Source: an uncultured Tateyamaria sp. (GTDB lineage Bacteria > Pseudomonadota > Alphaproteobacteria > Rhodobacterales > Rhodobacteraceae). From it: a stretch of DNA of 39,075 nt. A model generated the notes under the pieces. The model was not told where the DNA came from, did no database searches, and was given only the letters and a program-made list of their open reading frames with translations. Below are positions 35,519 through 39,075 of the stretch, one piece after another (positions within the stretch are counted from its first letter, which is position 1; the number at the start of each line of letters is the position of its first letter). Location of the stretch: NCBI RefSeq assembly GCF_947497045.1, contig NZ_CANMEU010000018.1:1-39075 (forward strand), given 5' to 3'. A program made the translations under genes and the position numbers.

Positions 35519-36653
35519 CGTTCGAAGTCCTCTCGTGGGTCGGGTTTAAGCAGGGCTCGAAAATCTTGCTGGCAATAAACCGCACGACTGGCACCGCCAC
35601 ACCATCACCAGTTAAGTGATAAGCCTGGTTGTATCGATCTGGCAGTTTGTATGTATCGGGTAGACCCATCAGACGGGCAGTTTCCCGCGATGAAATGAGG
35701 CGGCTTCTGATCTTTGCCCCCTCGACCACCATGATCAATTGACGAGATGACCCACCAGCAGGCGTTCTAAGGCACCCTGCGATGTCGTCGAACCTGATTT
35801 CGGCTCGTTGCACTTTGATGCCGTGTTCCCACCTTGTCCGCTTGTAGATGGTGCCAACCATCCTGGTCTTAGAGTGTTTCGCCGTTTCCACCTTGGCCAG
35901 GTTCACTTCTGACATCATAGACAAAAGTGCCGTCGTTTCAGCCGCAGTATGCCATTTCACACTGTTTGGTTTGTCCTCGATCACGTCACTCAGATCAATC
36001 TGACGACCAGGGAGTGTGGGCATTTTCCACCAAATCCAGGGGCGGTGAAGCTCTGGATCGAGCGCCTCATACGCTCTTCTCAGTGCCTTTGTATGCCACG
36101 GGCATGGACCGTCTGTGGACATCAGCGGTGTTGGGACGGTTACACTGTTGTGGACTGCGACGACAAACAATCTAGGGCGAGACTGGGGGACGAAAGCCGC
36201 TGCGTCGACTACGACGGCCCCAAACCGATAATCGAGCTTTCGTAGTTCGTGGCATATAGCAGAAAAGTCAGCCCCCTTGTGGGAGGTCAATGTTCCTACA
36301 ACATTTTCCAAGGCGATTATTTTCGGTGCCCGACCGCAGTCTTTGAGTTCCTGAATAATGTTCATGAATGGGTAGAACGTCCCACTTCGATCCCCCCTCA
36401 GACCAGCGCCGCCGCCAGCCAGAGACAGGTCCTGGCACGGAAAGGAGCCCCAGATCAGGTCAGCGTGACCAGGGAGGTCGTCGATACCGATGTTGCGAAT
36501 GTCGTCAACCAGAAGTTCTTTTCTACCCCAGTTGGCCTTGTATGAATCACCTTTTTTCTGGTCGAAGTCGTTGGCAAATAGGCACGACCAATCGGTGCCC
36601 AGCCCTGCACGGACCATGCCACCACCAGCAAAGAATTCATAAAATGCGGGCAA
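35496..36653 (-). CDS. DNA (cytosine-5) methyltransferase
   Basis: This 385-residue C5 methyltransferase has motif I (FYEFFAGGGMVRAGLG), motif IV with the catalytic Cys in FPCQDLSLAGG (PCQ at 72-74), motif VI ENV at 116-118, motif VIII QSRPRLF at 157-163, a target-recognition region around 230-310 and a C-terminal motif X (YHLTGDGVAVPVVRFIA). It starts at TTG 36651-36653 with AGGAGA six bases upstream; no better ATG exists. The target sequence is unknown. The neighbouring nuclease makes this a type II restriction-modification system. Confidence 0.92.
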   Translation of the reverse strand: MPAFYEFFAGGGMVRAGLGTDWSCLFANDFDQKKGDSYKANWGRKELLVDDIRNIGIDDLPGHADLIWGSFPCQDLSLAGGGAGLRGDRSGTFYPFMNIIQELKDCGRAPKIIALENVVGTLTSHKGADFSAICHELRKLDYRFGAVVVDAAAFVPQSRPRLFVVAVHNSVTVPTPLMSTDGPCPWHTKALRRAYEALDPELHRPWIWWKMPTLPGRQIDLSDVIEDKPNSVKWHTAAETTALLSMMSEVNLAKVETAKHSKTRMVGTIYKRTRWEHGIKVQRAEIRFDDIAGCLRTPAGGSSRQLIMVVEGAKIRSRLISSRETARLMGLPDTYKLPDRYNQAYHLTGDGVAVPVVRFIASKIFEPCLNPTHERTSNDESYTVR

Positions 36654-36699
36654 TATTCTCTCCTCTTAGAACATAGGGTAGGCATAACAATCCCGTTGC

Positions 36700-36728
36700 G
36701 CAATATCTTGTATGCTAGAGATGGTCAA
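36700..36728 (-). promoter_or_regulatory. Possible promoter for the methyltransferase gene
   Basis: On the minus strand TTGACC (36723-36728) and TATTGC (36700-36705) are 17 bp apart, about 50 bp before the TTG start. The surrounding 36654-36829 is AT-rich and gene-free. The -10 match is weak. Confidence 0.35.
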
Positions 36729-36829
36729 AGCAATTTGTTCTTATTTTGTTCTAATGCGGCCAGCATATGACTGCAAAACTAACAAATCATGAGTTGATTC
36801 AGTTGTTGGTGGCTGGTCGACTTTACTAC

Positions 36830-39064
36830 TCAGCTTCGTTCCACTATGTCGATCAGCCTTAGGTAGCGGTGGTCCGATGTAAGCTCTGGTGCGACATCGG
36901 AGATGACTGCCAATATCTTTGGCAGTTCGTATGGCGGGCGGCTGAGCATATTCGGTGTGACGACATCAACCAGGTCAAGGGTCGCCTCTGGAAACTGAGC
37001 CGTCAGCGGGGTTTCGTCGTCCAACTCCTTGGTGAACCGATAAAACGGATGTCTGTCCGTCTCGACGGGAACAAGGAACCGCTTCACGGATGCATACACA
37101 GCGGGGAAGCTGTTCCCCGTATCATCAAGAAGCCCAATCCACGAGTTTGTGGACGATGCTGTGCGGTAGATGCTCTCTCTGGGCCACACTTCATGCAGGA
37201 AAGGCACCACTAGCTTGTCCCACCCGTCGTCGTTGCTTTGTCCAACCTTACCCAGCCAGAAGATGAAATCGTTCCGAATGTCATCCGACATAGCGCGGAG
37301 CATGTTGCGCATTTCTTTCTTGGTCAGTCCATGAGCCTCATCTCGATTAAAAATGGCCATAAGGCCAAGCCACTGCGCCGCTACCTTGGAAAGGTCTCGA
37401 TCCCAGTTCCGTTGGCGTATCCAGGGTAGGACTTCCAGAAGGAGTGGCTTGAGTAGCGTGGCAAGTGGCGGCCAAGGAACGCGACCGCTGTGCAAGAACC
37501 CATTCCAAGCGGGCTCCGCAGCGGGATGTTCGAACGCAAGCATTGGGATCAGACGCTCTTCCGTCCAGGTGGGGTCCACGTTCATCAACCAATTTAACTT
37601 GCTCATGGTAATCGAAACTGCGTGGTCTGATCCTTCGCCAGGTGAAGCAAAGAGACGTTCCATCCGTCCTTTGATCTTCGCTGGGATCAGCGACCCTGAT
37701 TCCTGCGTCTCCCCTGGCACGGCATGAAACAGCGCCTCAGCACACATGCCCAGTGGGCCATTGATGGCGTGGCCATATGTTCGCCTTGACTGCTGAACAA
37801 CTTCGCCTCCGCGTCGCACTTCACCTAGACCACTATCGGCAGCCTCTTCCCCGCTCGTCACGATGCCGTCGACAATATGGTCGAAGACGGCCCAACCGAG
37901 TTCTTCGTCGAACTCCAGAATGTCTTCGAGGTTTTTCTCAATCCATCTGCCTAGTGTGTGCCGCAACTGCGTAACGACCGTGCTTGGCAATCTGGTCAAT
38001 CGATGCAGAAACAGTTCCCGTAGCCGTGGGGAGATGTCGACTGGCATATCGTTGATAAGTGCGGTCCAGAACCCTTCGGGATAGTCTGCATTCTTCGCCG
38101 CTATGCTCAGGGCAGACAGTGCCTTGCGCGGATTGGCCTTCACAAGGCCTGTGAACGGTCGTTTTTCCGTGAAGCTACCGAAGTCACGCTTTAGGTCCTC
38201 CTTAGCTCTGTCAACGATCTCATTTACAGGAAGATCGAGGACAGCATCTGGTGTCTCGTCAGTTCCGACCCAACCAACACGGGAACCACGCTCTGTGATC
38301 AACGAAGTAGCCCATCCGTCTCTCCAACGTTCAATGCCTGAGATAATCCCAGCCAGGCGGGCAGTTTGGTCAGCAGCAAGTGTGCATCCCTGTAATTCTA
38401 GGTAGCGGGCATATCGAGCAGCAAACTCATTGCGAATGCCTGGATACTCTTCATCGTCCCAGTAGGTCGCTTGGTCGGGGCCCGACAGGATGCGTTCGCC
38501 AAGCTCTAACCGTTGATCGTCTGTGAACGTGGCCCACCGATCCACCATGAGAAAAACCAGTTCACGTGATACGTCCGTGTTCCAGAACCCCGCTTGATCA
38601 AGTGCAAGTAAGCTTGTTGCGACATCGGAGGGAGTAAATAATTCAGTCTTGGAGAGGGCATATAGCTTGAGCTTGCGAAAAAAGAACCGATCGTCTTCTG
38701 GCCAGGTCAAGACGTGGCCCCGTGCAACACTTGGAGCATGTTCGATAAGTCGGTCGAATAGTTCCTGGAACAAGATCATGACCTCTCCAGCACCCGCCTC
38801 CCGTTCATCGCCGTCCACCTCTCGCCCTGGGTAGCAGGTCGGTGTGGTGAAATAGGAAGTCTCGATGTCTGCAAGCATACCCGATGCCGCAATCATCTCG
38901 TGTTCCAAGATGCTGAACACCTCTGGCAGTTTGTCGTCTGGAACATCCAGGTCTTCTTTGTGTCGCTCCAGAAGCTTCACCTCGAACTGCCCAAGGTCAC
39001 TGTAACCCGTCACGGCCTTTGAGACAGACAGCATTGTTTTGCTAAGGGAGTGTCTTTCGCTCAT
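36830..39064 (-). CDS. Large protein with DUF4020-like C-terminus, probable defence protein
   Basis: This is a 744-residue, largely helical protein. The last 250 residues (MLAFEHPAAEPAWNGFLHSG, PWPPLATLLKPLLLEVLPW, VPFLHEVWPRE, DDTGNSFPAVYASVKRFLVPV, ISDVAPELTSDHRYLRLIDI) resemble DUF4020, which I recall at the C-terminus of large SIR2-domain proteins of bacterial defence islands. No SIR2, nuclease or ATPase motif is visible in the part seen. ATG 39062-39064 has AAGGG upstream, but the frame stays open to the window edge, so the gene may be longer and the SIR2-like N-terminus may lie outside. No membrane helix is seen. It is followed by the methyltransferase gene 176 bp downstream. Confidence 0.7.
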   Translation of the reverse strand: MSERHSLSKTMLSVSKAVTGYSDLGQFEVKLLERHKEDLDVPDDKLPEVFSILEHEMIAASGMLADIETSYFTTPTCYPGREVDGDEREAGAGEVMILFQELFDRLIEHAPSVARGHVLTWPEDDRFFFRKLKLYALSKTELFTPSDVATSLLALDQAGFWNTDVSRELVFLMVDRWATFTDDQRLELGERILSGPDQATYWDDEEYPGIRNEFAARYARYLELQGCTLAADQTARLAGIISGIERWRDGWATSLITERGSRVGWVGTDETPDAVLDLPVNEIVDRAKEDLKRDFGSFTEKRPFTGLVKANPRKALSALSIAAKNADYPEGFWTALINDMPVDISPRLRELFLHRLTRLPSTVVTQLRHTLGRWIEKNLEDILEFDEELGWAVFDHIVDGIVTSGEEAADSGLGEVRRGGEVVQQSRRTYGHAINGPLGMCAEALFHAVPGETQESGSLIPAKIKGRMERLFASPGEGSDHAVSITMSKLNWLMNVDPTWTEERLIPMLAFEHPAAEPAWNGFLHSGRVPWPPLATLLKPLLLEVLPWIRQRNWDRDLSKVAAQWLGLMAIFNRDEAHGLTKKEMRNMLRAMSDDIRNDFIFWLGKVGQSNDDGWDKLVVPFLHEVWPRESIYRTASSTNSWIGLLDDTGNSFPAVYASVKRFLVPVETDRHPFYRFTKELDDETPLTAQFPEATLDLVDVVTPNMLSRPPYELPKILAVISDVAPELTSDHRYLRLIDIVERS

Positions 39065-39075
39065 CGTAACCCTTG

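Larger units (their letters stand above)
34506..39075. mobile_element. Left part of a genomic island carrying defence genes
   Basis: The region starts at the tRNA-fragment scar and continues past the right edge. It is visibly poorer in GC than the rest, uses different codons, and holds only a restriction-modification pair and a large DUF4020-like protein, all on the minus strand. No integrase is in view; the intact tRNA (minus strand, 3' end as in the scar) and an integrase are expected at the far end. Positions 34529-34660 hold no gene; a CCCCC/GGGGG pairing near 34557-34585 is the only structure I see there. Confidence 0.6.

Overview
The window looks like chromosome of an alphaproteobacterium of the Rhodobacterales (Roseobacter group). 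The evidence is high-GC coding sequence over most of its length, and a gene set typical of that group: a Suv3-like helicase followed by an S4 protein, FdxA and CarD; cobS and cobT; a cobalamin riboswitch in front of a DUF1636 gene; and intergenic repeats of a kind I associate with Rhodobacteraceae. The assignment rests on protein character and gene order, not on a database search.

Layout. 1-960: two nested IS30-family elements. The 5' end of one transposase gene (minus strand, running off the window) and its terminal repeat sit inside the broken transposase gene of a second element. 1040-7720: a leftward run of SCP2 protein, alpha/beta hydrolase, ligase-associated exonuclease, ATP-dependent DNA ligase, amidohydrolase and oligoendopeptidase F. 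7794-12857: a rightward run of TPR protein, Suv3-like RNA helicase, S4 RNA-binding protein, 7Fe ferredoxin and CarD regulator. 12908-14751: divergent cobS and cobT, the last steps of cobalamin assembly. 14813-17205: a KefB/KefC-type antiporter and an Lrp/AsnC regulator, divergent from hppD (17342-18436). 18445-20922: a large proline/alanine-rich one-pass membrane protein containing a hexanucleotide microsatellite. 21104-24900: a SIMPL-domain protein, MetY, an NTF2-like protein behind a perfect palindrome, and a glycosyltransferase-like protein.

25021-27474 is a leftward operon of four genes, each overlapping the next by 4 bp. It encodes three membrane-anchored proteins of unknown function around a fused ferric-reductase-like/Rieske protein. 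This is the best candidate in the core genome for an uncharacterised electron-transfer system. 27725-30840 is a glycine-betaine/proline-type ABC importer with an intercistronic hairpin after the binding-protein gene. 30931-34452 is a cobalamin riboswitch, an RBS-sequestering hairpin, a DUF1636 cysteine protein and a complete BtuFCD-like importer. With cobS/cobT this makes B12 a recurring theme.

At 34506-34528 there is an exact tRNA 3' end (T-loop through CCA, minus strand) with no tRNA body. Everything to its right is visibly poorer in GC. I read this as the attachment-site scar of a genomic island whose visible part is a defence cassette: a C5 cytosine methyltransferase, an overlapping PD-(D/E)XK nuclease, and a 744-codon reading frame whose C-terminal region resembles DUF4020, a domain I recall from large SIR2-associated proteins. 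The integrase, the intact tRNA and any SIR2-like partner would lie beyond the right edge.
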